Shown: positions 1 through 8,255 of the stretch, piece by piece
Position numbering within the stretch: the stretch's first letter is position 1
Layout of the letters: each line of letters starts with the position of its first letter
Source: Clostridia bacterium
GTDB lineage: Bacteria; Acidobacteriota; Terriglobia; Terriglobales; Acidobacteriaceae
Reading direction: 5' to 3'
Assembly: GCA_035561135.1 (NCBI GenBank)
Contig: DATMYA010000008.1
Span: forward strand, 372,001-436,000
DNA: 64,000 nucleotides
Notes under the pieces: generated by a model
Seen by the model: the letters and a program-made list of their open reading frames with translations, nothing else
Database searches by the model: none
What the model was told of the DNA's origin: nothing
Translations under genes and position numbers: made by a program

Positions 1-1681
1 CATGCATCAATAGAGTTTCAACCTCGAGTTCCAAAATCCTCTGTGTTTCCGGATCGTGGAGACCTGGCTGAAAGATCACGCGACCTTCCGCATCCAGCAA
101 GAAATTCATTGGCGCGGCCGAAATATTGTAAGTATTGCGCACCCAGTTTGGAGAAGGCGGCGGCTTCAGCGTTAAGAATGTGTAGCCGTTCTTTTCCATC
201 AGCGGCACCACTTCGGCGTCTTCGTCCCGCGTGGTATTGATGGCAAGCACCTCAAAGCCACGGGACTTGTACTTATTCAGCACCTTCTGGAGATAGGGAA
301 ATTCTTCACGGCAGAACCCGCAGCTCGGAAACCAGAAGTTAACCAGTACCACTCGGCCGCGGTAGTCTGACAATTTGACCGGTTTTCCATCCGCATAGGA
401 AATAAGCTCAAACGGTTTGAACGGATTGGAGTTGCTGCTGCGAGTGCGCCACAGTTCGTCCTCGATCTGCGACTCGGTCAAGCCCAACTTCTTTCCGTAA
501 TCGAGCAGAGCACTGTTCAAAAGAAGGTCGGGATTCTTTGCCACTATGCCGGCAAGCAGGTCATAGGCCTGTCGCATTCCCTTGCTTTGTGCGACTGCTT
601 GCGCCTTTAATAGATGGAGTTGAGTCGCAGGGCCCGGCGGAGGCTTGAGAGTTTCCAGCTTCGCGAAAGCCTTTTTGGCTTGGCTGCTGGCGAGCATTTG
701 TTTCGCTTCAACAATTCCCTTTTGGAATTCACTCAACTTCTTTATATCCGCATCCTTCGGGAACCACTGCTCAAGGTCGTGGACAAGTGCCAGCGCCTTT
801 TCTGGATCGCTCTTTGCGTAGATATCGAACAACTCAAGCATTGGGAACTGCAAGTTGGAGAGCTTAAGCGGTCCGTATTCCCTTCGACTGCGTTCGTAAA
901 TTTCAACCTGCGCAACAACATCGCCCTCGAAGCTGCTTGCAAGCATACTGGTCGCGGTAACCGCGATTTTGGTCTTCGGATTGCGCGTGATGATTTCTTG
1001 CAGGTACTTGCGGTATTCAGGCAGATCACGGCGCAGGGTGCGGGCATAGCTAATAAGAAGAGAGGTGTCCTCCGGTTTGAGTTCAATCGCTTTCTTGAAA
1101 TACTCCCTAGCCTTTGTCGTCTCGTCCCGGAATGCCCACAATACGCCTAGGTCGATATAGCCACTGACAAACTTCGGATCTTTTGCGATAGCTTCCCGGA
1201 AAAGCTCGTCCGCCCTGTTCTTATCAAATGGCTCGTACACTTTGCCAAGCGCCCACCGGAGTGTCGCCAGATCTGGGTGCTGCATGATCCATTGTTGATA
1301 GATAGGACCGAGTTCGGTCGCCCCGAAGCGCACTTCCGGGCCAGGCGTCGTGTCAACCGCCGTATTCTCCTTATTAGTTCCCTTTTTCGCGGCTTCCGCC
1401 AGCTTTAGCCGCTGCTCCCGCCGCGCGGCGCGGGTAGTCTTTATGAATTCGTTATGAGCATTTTCAAAGTTGAAATCGGCTTCGATAGCACGGCGAAACT
1501 CAGCTATCGCTTTCTCCGAATCTCCGGTTTTTCGAAACTCTTCTCCCTTTTCATAGCTCGTCTTGGCTTCTGAAACGGAGGTCCCTTCCGCTGCCTGCAC
1601 TATCAGGCGAACGCAGATCATGAGCAGGAAGACAAGCACGATCCTCATCAGCAGCCTGCGTCCATTCGATTGAGTCGTCAC
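1..1681 (-). CDS. TPR protein with C-terminal TlpA-like thioredoxin domain (partial)
   Basis: The frame is open from a GTG at 1681 to the window edge (560 codons); only the last few residues seem to be missing. GTG at 1681 has GGGGAA about 7 nt upstream; an ATG at 1648 is an alternative. The N-terminus has basic residues and then a hydrophobic run (VLVFLLMICVRLIV), which is a signal peptide or anchor. TPR-like helices follow (SYEKGEEFRKTGDSEKAIAE, later YIDLGVLWAF). The last 130 residues are a redoxin of the TlpA/AhpC-TSA type: GKPVKLSDYRGRVVLVNFW, then the redox motif C-G-F-C at C454-C457, and a later Ala-Pro turn matching the usual cis-Pro. The likely role is thiol-disulfide exchange outside the cytoplasm, with the TPRs as a protein-binding arm. 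Its substrate is unknown. It lies downstream of an Oar-like receptor on the same strand. Confidence 0.85.
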   Translation of the reverse strand, partial: MTTQSNGRRLLMRIVLVFLLMICVRLIVQAAEGTSVSEAKTSYEKGEEFRKTGDSEKAIAEFRRAIEADFNFENAHNEFIKTTRAARREQRLKLAEAAKKGTNKENTAVDTTPGPEVRFGATELGPIYQQWIMQHPDLATLRWALGKVYEPFDKNRADELFREAIAKDPKFVSGYIDLGVLWAFRDETTKAREYFKKAIELKPEDTSLLISYARTLRRDLPEYRKYLQEIITRNPKTKIAVTATSMLASSFEGDVVAQVEIYERSRREYGPLKLSNLQFPMLELFDIYAKSDPEKALALVHDLEQWFPKDADIKKLSEFQKGIVEAKQMLASSQAKKAFAKLETLKPPPGPATQLHLLKAQAVAQSKGMRQAYDLLAGIVAKNPDLLLNSALLDYGKKLGLTESQIEDELWRTRSSNSNPFKPFELISYADGKPVKLSDYRGRVVLVNFWFPSCGFCREEFPYLQKVLNKYKSRGFEVLAINTTRDEDAEVVPLMEKNGYTFLTLKPPPSPNWVRNTYNISAAPMNFLLDAEGRVIFQPGLHDPETQRILELEVETLLMH

Positions 1682-1720
1682 AATGATTTCCCCAGCGCAC
1701 ACGTATGGTTTCGGTTCTGA

Positions 1721-1747
1721 CTGGCGGGGAATTAGCTTCCCCGCCAG
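1721..1747 (-). terminator. strong hairpin between receptor and TPR/thioredoxin gene
   Basis: CTGGCGGGGAA and TTCCCCGCCAG form a perfect 11-bp stem with a 5-nt loop just after the receptor stop codon. No T-run follows on the minus strand, so this may be a weak terminator or an mRNA-stabilising hairpin. Confidence 0.4.
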
Positions 1748-1776
1748 CCTCAGGAGGACTACTTAGTTATGACAAG

Positions 1777-4700
1777 CTAGAACACGATTTTGGCGGCAAA
1801 CTGAATCGAGCGCGGGCCGCCGAGCTGGTAGAACGAGTCCAGCCCGCCAATGTTGCCCTGTCCACGCATCGAGGTGGTTTGGCCGAAGGTCGAGTTCTTC
1901 ATCGAGAAGCCCCATCCATAGAACACGTTGCCCAACTGAGTACTGGGCGGCGCGAAATTAGGATGGTTGAGAATGTTGAAGAATTCGCTCTTGAACTGCA
2001 ATTTCGCGCGCTTGGTTATAGTGAATTCACGACGGATGGCGAAGTCGAACTGGAATGCGCCCAGATTCCGCACGGAATTGCGGCCGACATTGCCATGGGT
2101 AAGTTTGGAAGGATCCCCTAGAGTCTTCTTTGTTGCGTCTGCCCAAACAATCGATGGGAAGTCGAACGCCGCGGCATTCAACACCTTTCCAGATGCTGCG
2201 CTCGGACTATCCACCCACATGGGAACTCCCTCAACCCTATCTGCTCGGAACATGTAGTATCCGCTCGGCAGATATGGACTGGGGTCAACCAGGAACGTTA
2301 CATCCATTGGTGTTCCCGACTCGTACTTCAGAATCCAGTCGGTTGCCCAGCCGCTCAACAATCCGTTGCCAACCTTGGCGAATGCACTAGAACCGAAGCT
2401 CGGTTTCGGAAATTCGTAGCTGACCACGGTGTTGAAGATGTGGCGGCGATCGAAGGACGACGACGCACGCGTGTCCATTGGATCCGAGCTTGAATATTCG
2501 TCATTCATGCCCCAATCCGACGAACCGGTGTCAATCGCGTGCGACCAGGTGTAGTTGCTCATTACCTGCAAGCCACGCGACATGCGGCGCTGGAACTGAA
2601 TCTGCATCGAGTTGTAGTCGGAGGTATCGCCCTTCTCATCATTGCTGCGAGTCACGCTCAGCCTTGACGATTGCGCTGTACCACCGAAGTCAGTGTTGAC
2701 GGAACCGACGTTATACATGTACCTGCGAAGCAGGTTCTTTCCGGAGTTGCCGACCCACGAAACGGTCAACGACTGGTCCTTGCCGAGCGACTGCTGTAAT
2801 GAAAGCGTCCACTGGTAAGACCGAGGCATGTGATAGTCAGGATCCACTGCGTTGAACATCTGCTGTTTATAAGGTGGCGTTAGGCTCAACGTAGGTGGCG
2901 CTTGAAGTTGTGCTTCCGTGAAGGGATACGGTACAGCCGTTCCGGTAGTGGCGCCCACAGGCTTCATCCGCGTGTAGGGGAAACCTTCAGTGGCCAACCC
3001 TGCCGTGCCGGCGCCGAGGTCATAATAGATACCGTAGCCACCACGCACGACCGTTTCCCAGCCCCGGGTTGTATTCAACTCGTAAGCAGCACCAATACGT
3101 GGGCCGAAACCGGTCTTGATCGAGGGATACAGTTCTGTACCAGCCGGAGCCAATGCAACGTTCGGCAGGTCATCAATGTTCGAGACTGTGTAAAGCGGTT
3201 TATCTTCGCGGCCATGCGGGGCGGGGTTGTAATCCCACCGCATACCGTAGTCCAGGGTCAAGCGCGGAGCCACGCGCCAGGTATCCTGCCCATAGATAGA
3301 GAAGTTTTCGTAAACAGCCACGACGCTCTCATTCGCAGTGATTCCTCCACTTGCAAGCGAGCTGCGTATATTGGCAAGGCTCCCCAGAGTGAGACTAAGC
3401 CCGTAATTGCGGGGTGCGGTCTTCGGGAACACATACCGGTAGTCGGCCCCGAACTTCATCAAGTGGTGGCCGCGTGCCACGCTTAGATTGTCTACAAAGT
3501 TGTATTGCCGCTGAACGGCTTCGCGGTTCGGACCTATTTGGAAGCTCCCGCCTAACACGCTGACCGTGACCTGGGCCAAGTCGCCGGCAAAGGACGGCAG
3601 CAGCGCATCCCGAGACACGGGGTTCGTGTTGTACAGGTTTGTGAGTTCACTGAGACCCGTAGCTTTGTTATGGCTATAGTTGGCACGGAACTCGTTCGTA
3701 ATGTTGTTGCTGATAACGGCGTTTGTGCCGAGGGTAAGGGTGTTCAGCAGCATTTCCGTGGCGCCTCTTTGGTTGCCACTCCAGCCTTCGCTGTTGGAAG
3801 GGGCGCGATTGTAGCGTCCAAAGATCGTCACTTTTGAATTCAGCGCATGATCTACGCGCACACTGACGTTATCCATGTTGCGCGCGGATGAGCTGGTGTA
3901 GGTAAATGGAGCGCTTCCGGAAGGGACTCCCTGGGCAGTGAGATTGTCCGGGCCATTCGGGAGCGGGAAAGAGTTGAGGATTGCCTTGACTTGCGGAGTG
4001 AGGCCAGCTTCGTCACGCAGCCACGTACTGGGAACGGTCATTTTGGTGCTGTTTTGCGGAAGCATAAGCCGTAGACCTTCGTAGGATGCAAAGAAGAAGG
4101 TCTTGTCCTTAATAATCGGACCACCGACGGTAAACCCAAAATTGTTTTGCCGAAGCGCTGGCTTCTTTTGGTTGTCCTTAACAAACCAGTTTCTCGCGTC
4201 CAGCACATCATTACGGAAATATTCCGAGACCGTGCCATGGAACTGGTTTTCGCCGGAGCGGGAGGTCATCTGGACCTGACCGCCTGGCTGGCGTCCATAC
4301 TCTGCCGAGAAGGTTGAGCTTTGAACCTTGAACTCCTGAAGGGCGTCGACCGACAGCATGCCGTTGGTGCCGCCAAAGGAGTTGTAGGCTGGTGTATTGC
4401 CGCCGAGCGTCGTGTCGATGCTTGCATACCCACCCGCACCGTTACTGCGCTGGGACCTGTTCAGCTGAATGCCGACGTTCGCCGACACGCCATCAATAAT
4501 GTATGCATTGGAATTGGTACGCTGGCCGTTAATGCTCATTTGGCCATCGCCGTCAGAGCCCATAACGGCGCCCGGAGTCATAAGCAACAGTGACTGGAAG
4601 CTGCGTCCGTTGAGCGGAGTGTTTTCTACAAACTTGCGATCGATAACTGTGCCAACGGCCGACGATGTTTCAATCATGTCTGCCGTCGCTTCGACCTTGA

Positions 4701-5061
4701 CCATCTCCGTCGTCGCGCCGACCTTCAATCGAATCCGCAACAGCTTCTGGTCTGCCGCATTCAGGACGATGTTGTTGATTTCTGCCGGTGCAAAACCATC
4801 ACGTTCTGCGATTACCTTGTACGTTCCGGGTGAGAGCAACGGAACAGCAAATGTTCCATTGCGGTCTGTGACCGCGCTGCGTCGCACCGCGGTGGCCGTG
4901 TTCATTACGGTTACTTTAACGTTTGTAACGATGGCTTCGGTTTGATCCAACACCGTGCCGCTCAAGGTTGCGCTATCGGATTGCGCGCTCAACCAGGGCG
5001 CGGAAGCCAACAGCACAATAATTAAGAACGCTATCCATTGCAGGTTACGTTGCCGACTCAT
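1777..5061 (-). CDS. Oar-like TonB-dependent receptor with carboxypeptidase-regulatory-like domain
   Basis: 1094 residues. The start is taken at the ATG at 5061 because GAGGAG sits 5-6 nt upstream and the next residues are a clean signal peptide ending SAQ; an earlier in-frame ATG at 5130 overlaps the upstream gene. After the signal comes a carboxypeptidase-regulatory-like beta-sandwich (SGTVLDQTEAIVTNVKVTV), then a plug-like region (TPLNGRSFQSLLLMTPG and PGGQVQMTSRSGENQFHG), then a long beta-barrel ending in Phe, as outer-membrane proteins do. This is the layout of Oar-like receptors, which are greatly expanded in Acidobacteriota. The ligand is unknown; polysaccharide, peptide or siderophore uptake, or surface adhesion, are all possible. 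It lies 55 bp downstream of the sigma/anti-sigma fusion gene on the same strand and may be co-transcribed with it. Confidence 0.9.
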   Translation of the reverse strand: MSRQRNLQWIAFLIIVLLASAPWLSAQSDSATLSGTVLDQTEAIVTNVKVTVMNTATAVRRSAVTDRNGTFAVPLLSPGTYKVIAERDGFAPAEINNIVLNAADQKLLRIRLKVGATTEMVKVEATADMIETSSAVGTVIDRKFVENTPLNGRSFQSLLLMTPGAVMGSDGDGQMSINGQRTNSNAYIIDGVSANVGIQLNRSQRSNGAGGYASIDTTLGGNTPAYNSFGGTNGMLSVDALQEFKVQSSTFSAEYGRQPGGQVQMTSRSGENQFHGTVSEYFRNDVLDARNWFVKDNQKKPALRQNNFGFTVGGPIIKDKTFFFASYEGLRLMLPQNSTKMTVPSTWLRDEAGLTPQVKAILNSFPLPNGPDNLTAQGVPSGSAPFTYTSSSARNMDNVSVRVDHALNSKVTIFGRYNRAPSNSEGWSGNQRGATEMLLNTLTLGTNAVISNNITNEFRANYSHNKATGLSELTNLYNTNPVSRDALLPSFAGDLAQVTVSVLGGSFQIGPNREAVQRQYNFVDNLSVARGHHLMKFGADYRYVFPKTAPRNYGLSLTLGSLANIRSSLASGGITANESVVAVYENFSIYGQDTWRVAPRLTLDYGMRWDYNPAPHGREDKPLYTVSNIDDLPNVALAPAGTELYPSIKTGFGPRIGAAYELNTTRGWETVVRGGYGIYYDLGAGTAGLATEGFPYTRMKPVGATTGTAVPYPFTEAQLQAPPTLSLTPPYKQQMFNAVDPDYHMPRSYQWTLSLQQSLGKDQSLTVSWVGNSGKNLLRRYMYNVGSVNTDFGGTAQSSRLSVTRSNDEKGDTSDYNSMQIQFQRRMSRGLQVMSNYTWSHAIDTGSSDWGMNDEYSSSDPMDTRASSSFDRRHIFNTVVSYEFPKPSFGSSAFAKVGNGLLSGWATDWILKYESGTPMDVTFLVDPSPYLPSGYYMFRADRVEGVPMWVDSPSAASGKVLNAAAFDFPSIVWADATKKTLGDPSKLTHGNVGRNSVRNLGAFQFDFAIRREFTITKRAKLQFKSEFFNILNHPNFAPPSTQLGNVFYGWGFSMKNSTFGQTTSMRGQGNIGGLDSFYQLGGPRSIQFAAKIVF

Positions 5062-5116
5062 TATTGCTCCTCGTTGCTCTTCTTTCGGAGACTCAGCACA
5101 GCCATACTTACTTTCG

Positions 5117-8068
5117 TCATTGCTGCGCATGACGCAGAATGGCGGCAGCAGTGACCTCCGCCGCGTACATTGACGGCCAGAACCGCGGTGTATTCACCGT
5201 CGGTTCCAAGTCACTGCCGGTTGATAGTCGGAAGGAACGGCCGACCGCATCATCATTAGCTTTAGCCAAGCGGATGAGGCCATCGGCCAGCGTTTTCAGA
5301 TCACTTTCGGTGTCGACGACAACGGCGGAAGGCACCTCAGTGATTGTGTCGGGGGAGATCGGTTGCAGGCTGGCGCGGAGCTCTTTGTTCACCCGCAAGA
5401 ATTCATTTACGTGTTGGCTTATCAGGGCAAGCCACTCTGCACGCGCCTTCTCTGTCATGGCCGCAATCTCGGCCGCAGTGAAGCGCCCGGCAATTTCTCT
5501 CAGCGTTTGCGCGTGCATCCGCGCTTGCATGGAGTAGCCCGTTACTTGTTCGGAGAAACGCTGGACCTCTAAATCGAGCTCTGTGGTAATGCCTCTGCGG
5601 GCCAAGTAAGCACGCACTGCGGCATCCGCCGGGATGCGATCGCCGCTGACTTCGATTGAATCCACAAACAACCGTTTGGCCGTTTGATCTGGGACTGGGG
5701 CGCGTCGCTGCAACTCGGCGACCGTATTCACTCGCACCTTCAGCGAAGGAGATTTGGTGAACGGACCGAGCGCGCGCAGAATCGAGTCCCGGCGCTTCGG
5801 ACTCTCAACCACGCCACGCAGAGTCAGCACGCCATCGGTGCGCCTCAATTCCAGCTGTTCGCCGGCAAGCGCCTGTGCTGTGTCCAGGCGGCGCAGCACT
5901 TCGATTTCCTGCTCCGTCGTTACGGGAGCGAACAATGGCGACGGCAAGGCTGGCTGCAAACGGACGGCCGGGAAAAACAACCGCGGCTCCGGCTCGAAAA
6001 CTGACGGATCGGTGTCTGCGTCTGGCTGCCGCGTGTATCCGGTTTCGACCAGGCGGTATTCCCTACTGTCGTTCTCTTGTTCAATTACAAAACTTTGCTC
6101 GACCGCATGGAGACCGCTGCGGCGCAGAGTAAGGCTGGCGTTCACCAACCGCGGACCATCTTGCACTGGCCTGGCATTTTGATAGCGAAGGACGACTTCG
6201 CGGTCATTTTCTTCAGCTTTCAGCTTGCCCCCGCCATCGGCCAGCTTACGGAAGACCTCTGCGGCAGGCACAAGGTCCCACATCGGCACGGAAAGAACTC
6301 CGCTCTTCGACTTCCCGTCCTGCAGGGTTGCGCTGGCTGAGGCGTATGTAATCTTTGTGCCGTCCGGCTTCGTCCACTCACCGGCAACCAGTTTCTGGTT
6401 TTCATCAAAGACGCGTCGCGAACCCGTCGCCTGTCCCAGTTTTTGCCAGAATTCGATTCGCCGCCGCCGAATTACCTTCTCCGTGCCGGGTTTCCGTTCT
6501 TCGACCGCGATGCTGCGGTGAACAACATCCGCGCTCCCAGCAGGAACAGTTCGCTCCGCGGCCTCCGCACGCGCCAGTATTGCCGCCGGCGGTTCTTTTC
6601 TCGATGGCGTCAAAATCAACAGCAGCGCCGCAAGCACCGCGAGCACAGCCATGACAGGCACTGGACGCAGCCAGGGCGAAAGTCCCCGAAGCGCTCGCAA
6701 CGGCAGAACAAGCAGCCCGCAGCTCCGTGTCAACCAGTTACTGCGAGGGACCGGTGATCCCAGTACTTCGCCTTCGACGTGAACTGCATCTGCCTGCCGG
6801 GCTGTCGTGTCGTCTTCAACGACCTCAACCGCACTTGCCTGACGGGCAATCGAAGGATCGCTGTAGCTGACGTGGACCGAAGGCCAGTGGCCACTCAGAT
6901 TCAACTTCGCCGTCAATATCCGGTTATCACTGAGGCAGACGGCGGCAGACTGCTCTACCGCGCCGTCAATTGCGGCATCCTCGACGTTCAGTAGCATGAG
7001 GCGAACGTTGCGCTCACTGAAGAGCTCGATAAAGCTGACGGGCTCAGCGATCGGCACGCTGACGGTCTGCTCCATCAGCCCCGAACTGATCTTCTGCGAT
7101 CCCACCGAGTACCCGTTGACCGAAAGGAGGAGCTCCTCGGGACGGTGCTCATAAACTTCCCGCGCACAGCGTCCAAAGTGTCCGCCGCCGTCTGCGGCTC
7201 CCGCGCCACCATCGAACCCGTCGTGCGAATCAGGGCCGAGCATATCGGACGGATGACGCTGCGCCAAAAGCGGAAGGCCAAGGATGCGATTCACTTCATC
7301 CAGGCACTTCGCACAACTCACAATGTGGGCAATCTGGCAGCATTCAATTGTCTGCGTGCTTGCCTGCGCGTATGCGCGCTCCAGTTCGCTACGGCCAATG
7401 CACTCGCCCTGGCACGATGCAAAGACCCTCTGACGAAGTTCGGCAAGATATTCCTGCCGTGGACGGTGGGTCTTGGTCTGCGCCTCCTGAAGACCGGTGC
7501 CCTCGATGTTTCGGTGGGTTATGCGTAGCCGCGCTTCACTTCGCGCCACGAGCAGCCTGTTTGCAACCGCCTGGCGCGTGACGCGCATTACACGCGCAAT
7601 CTCAGCCGGATAATAGCCGTGGAAAAATCGCAGGATGAGGACGCTACCCGCCGTTGAATCCTGCTTCCGCTCGCAAGCGTAACCACAGACGAGCCACAGT
7701 TCCTGTTTCGCCTCTATGCGCGCAACGGGATCGAGCACGCAAAGTCCGAGTTCCGCAGAGTCGTACTCCAGGATTGACGCATTCACGGTGGTGCGGCATG
7801 CAGCGCGGCGCACCATCGATACGTAGACATTTCGCAGGATGATTCGCAAATATCCGTCGATATTTGCGATTTTGCTCAGGTCCGGCCGGGTGAGGGTGAA
7901 TTGAATAAAGGCGTCGTGGAGGACGTCCTCCGCCTGATGCTCATTCTCTGTGAGCCGCAGCGCCCAGCTGCGTAGCCGGCTGTAGCGGTCCAGAAAAATA
8001 TCGGCATAAGTCGGCTCCGGGCCGACCACACGACTATGCCGGGGTGCGCGTTTTAGAGACTTCAGCAT
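5117..8068 (-). CDS. ECF sigma factor fused to anti-sigma-type zinc motif, membrane span and extracytoplasmic domain
   Basis: 983 residues in one frame. Residues 20-90 are sigma-70 region 2 (WALRLTENEHQAEDVLHDAF, core helices of ECF factors). Residues 140-185 are region 4 with a helix-turn-helix (EIARVMRVTRQAVANRL). H248-x3-C252-x2-C255 then matches the Hx3Cx2C core of ZAS-type anti-sigma factors. Residues 300-410 look like a beta-rich cytoplasmic domain. One transmembrane helix lies at about 466-487 (PVMAVLAVLAALLLILT). The remaining 500 residues would face the periplasm; near residues 770-810 is a BON-like stretch (LRRTDGVLTLRGVVESPKRR). The usual separate sigma and anti-sigma partners thus appear as one chain, which should hold the sigma domain at the membrane until it is released. 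Domain calls are by motif; release by proteolysis is inference. The receptor downstream is a possible target or partner. Confidence 0.85.
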   Translation of the reverse strand: MLKSLKRAPRHSRVVGPEPTYADIFLDRYSRLRSWALRLTENEHQAEDVLHDAFIQFTLTRPDLSKIANIDGYLRIILRNVYVSMVRRAACRTTVNASILEYDSAELGLCVLDPVARIEAKQELWLVCGYACERKQDSTAGSVLILRFFHGYYPAEIARVMRVTRQAVANRLLVARSEARLRITHRNIEGTGLQEAQTKTHRPRQEYLAELRQRVFASCQGECIGRSELERAYAQASTQTIECCQIAHIVSCAKCLDEVNRILGLPLLAQRHPSDMLGPDSHDGFDGGAGAADGGGHFGRCAREVYEHRPEELLLSVNGYSVGSQKISSGLMEQTVSVPIAEPVSFIELFSERNVRLMLLNVEDAAIDGAVEQSAAVCLSDNRILTAKLNLSGHWPSVHVSYSDPSIARQASAVEVVEDDTTARQADAVHVEGEVLGSPVPRSNWLTRSCGLLVLPLRALRGLSPWLRPVPVMAVLAVLAALLLILTPSRKEPPAAILARAEAAERTVPAGSADVVHRSIAVEERKPGTEKVIRRRRIEFWQKLGQATGSRRVFDENQKLVAGEWTKPDGTKITYASASATLQDGKSKSGVLSVPMWDLVPAAEVFRKLADGGGKLKAEENDREVVLRYQNARPVQDGPRLVNASLTLRRSGLHAVEQSFVIEQENDSREYRLVETGYTRQPDADTDPSVFEPEPRLFFPAVRLQPALPSPLFAPVTTEQEIEVLRRLDTAQALAGEQLELRRTDGVLTLRGVVESPKRRDSILRALGPFTKSPSLKVRVNTVAELQRRAPVPDQTAKRLFVDSIEVSGDRIPADAAVRAYLARRGITTELDLEVQRFSEQVTGYSMQARMHAQTLREIAGRFTAAEIAAMTEKARAEWLALISQHVNEFLRVNKELRASLQPISPDTITEVPSAVVVDTESDLKTLADGLIRLAKANDDAVGRSFRLSTGSDLEPTVNTPRFWPSMYAAEVTAAAILRHAQQ

Positions 8069-8077
8069 CTGTTGTTA

Positions 8078-8093
8078 CATATCTGTCGCTCCT
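8078..8093 (-). promoter_or_regulatory. start-stop mini-ORF (ATG-TAA) in leader of sigma fusion gene
   Basis: On the minus strand AGGAG (8093-8089) is followed after 8 nt by ATG (8080-8078) and at once by TAA (8077-8075). The sigma gene's own ATG (8068) lies 20 nt from that Shine-Dalgarno sequence, further than is usual. The best-placed start is therefore followed directly by a stop, which could lower or regulate translation of the fusion protein. Confidence 0.4.
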
Positions 8094-8255
8094 GGGGGAG
8101 GCGATATTTCGCGCTTGTGAAACTTTTTTATTATGTTAGGCAAAATAAGCGTGTTTGGTGGTGACGTATGTCACTGCTGTCGGTACGGACTACCCGGAAT
8201 TTGTTAATGGTCGCCAGGTCTCGAACGCAGATCATCGAACCCGGAGATGAACTGA

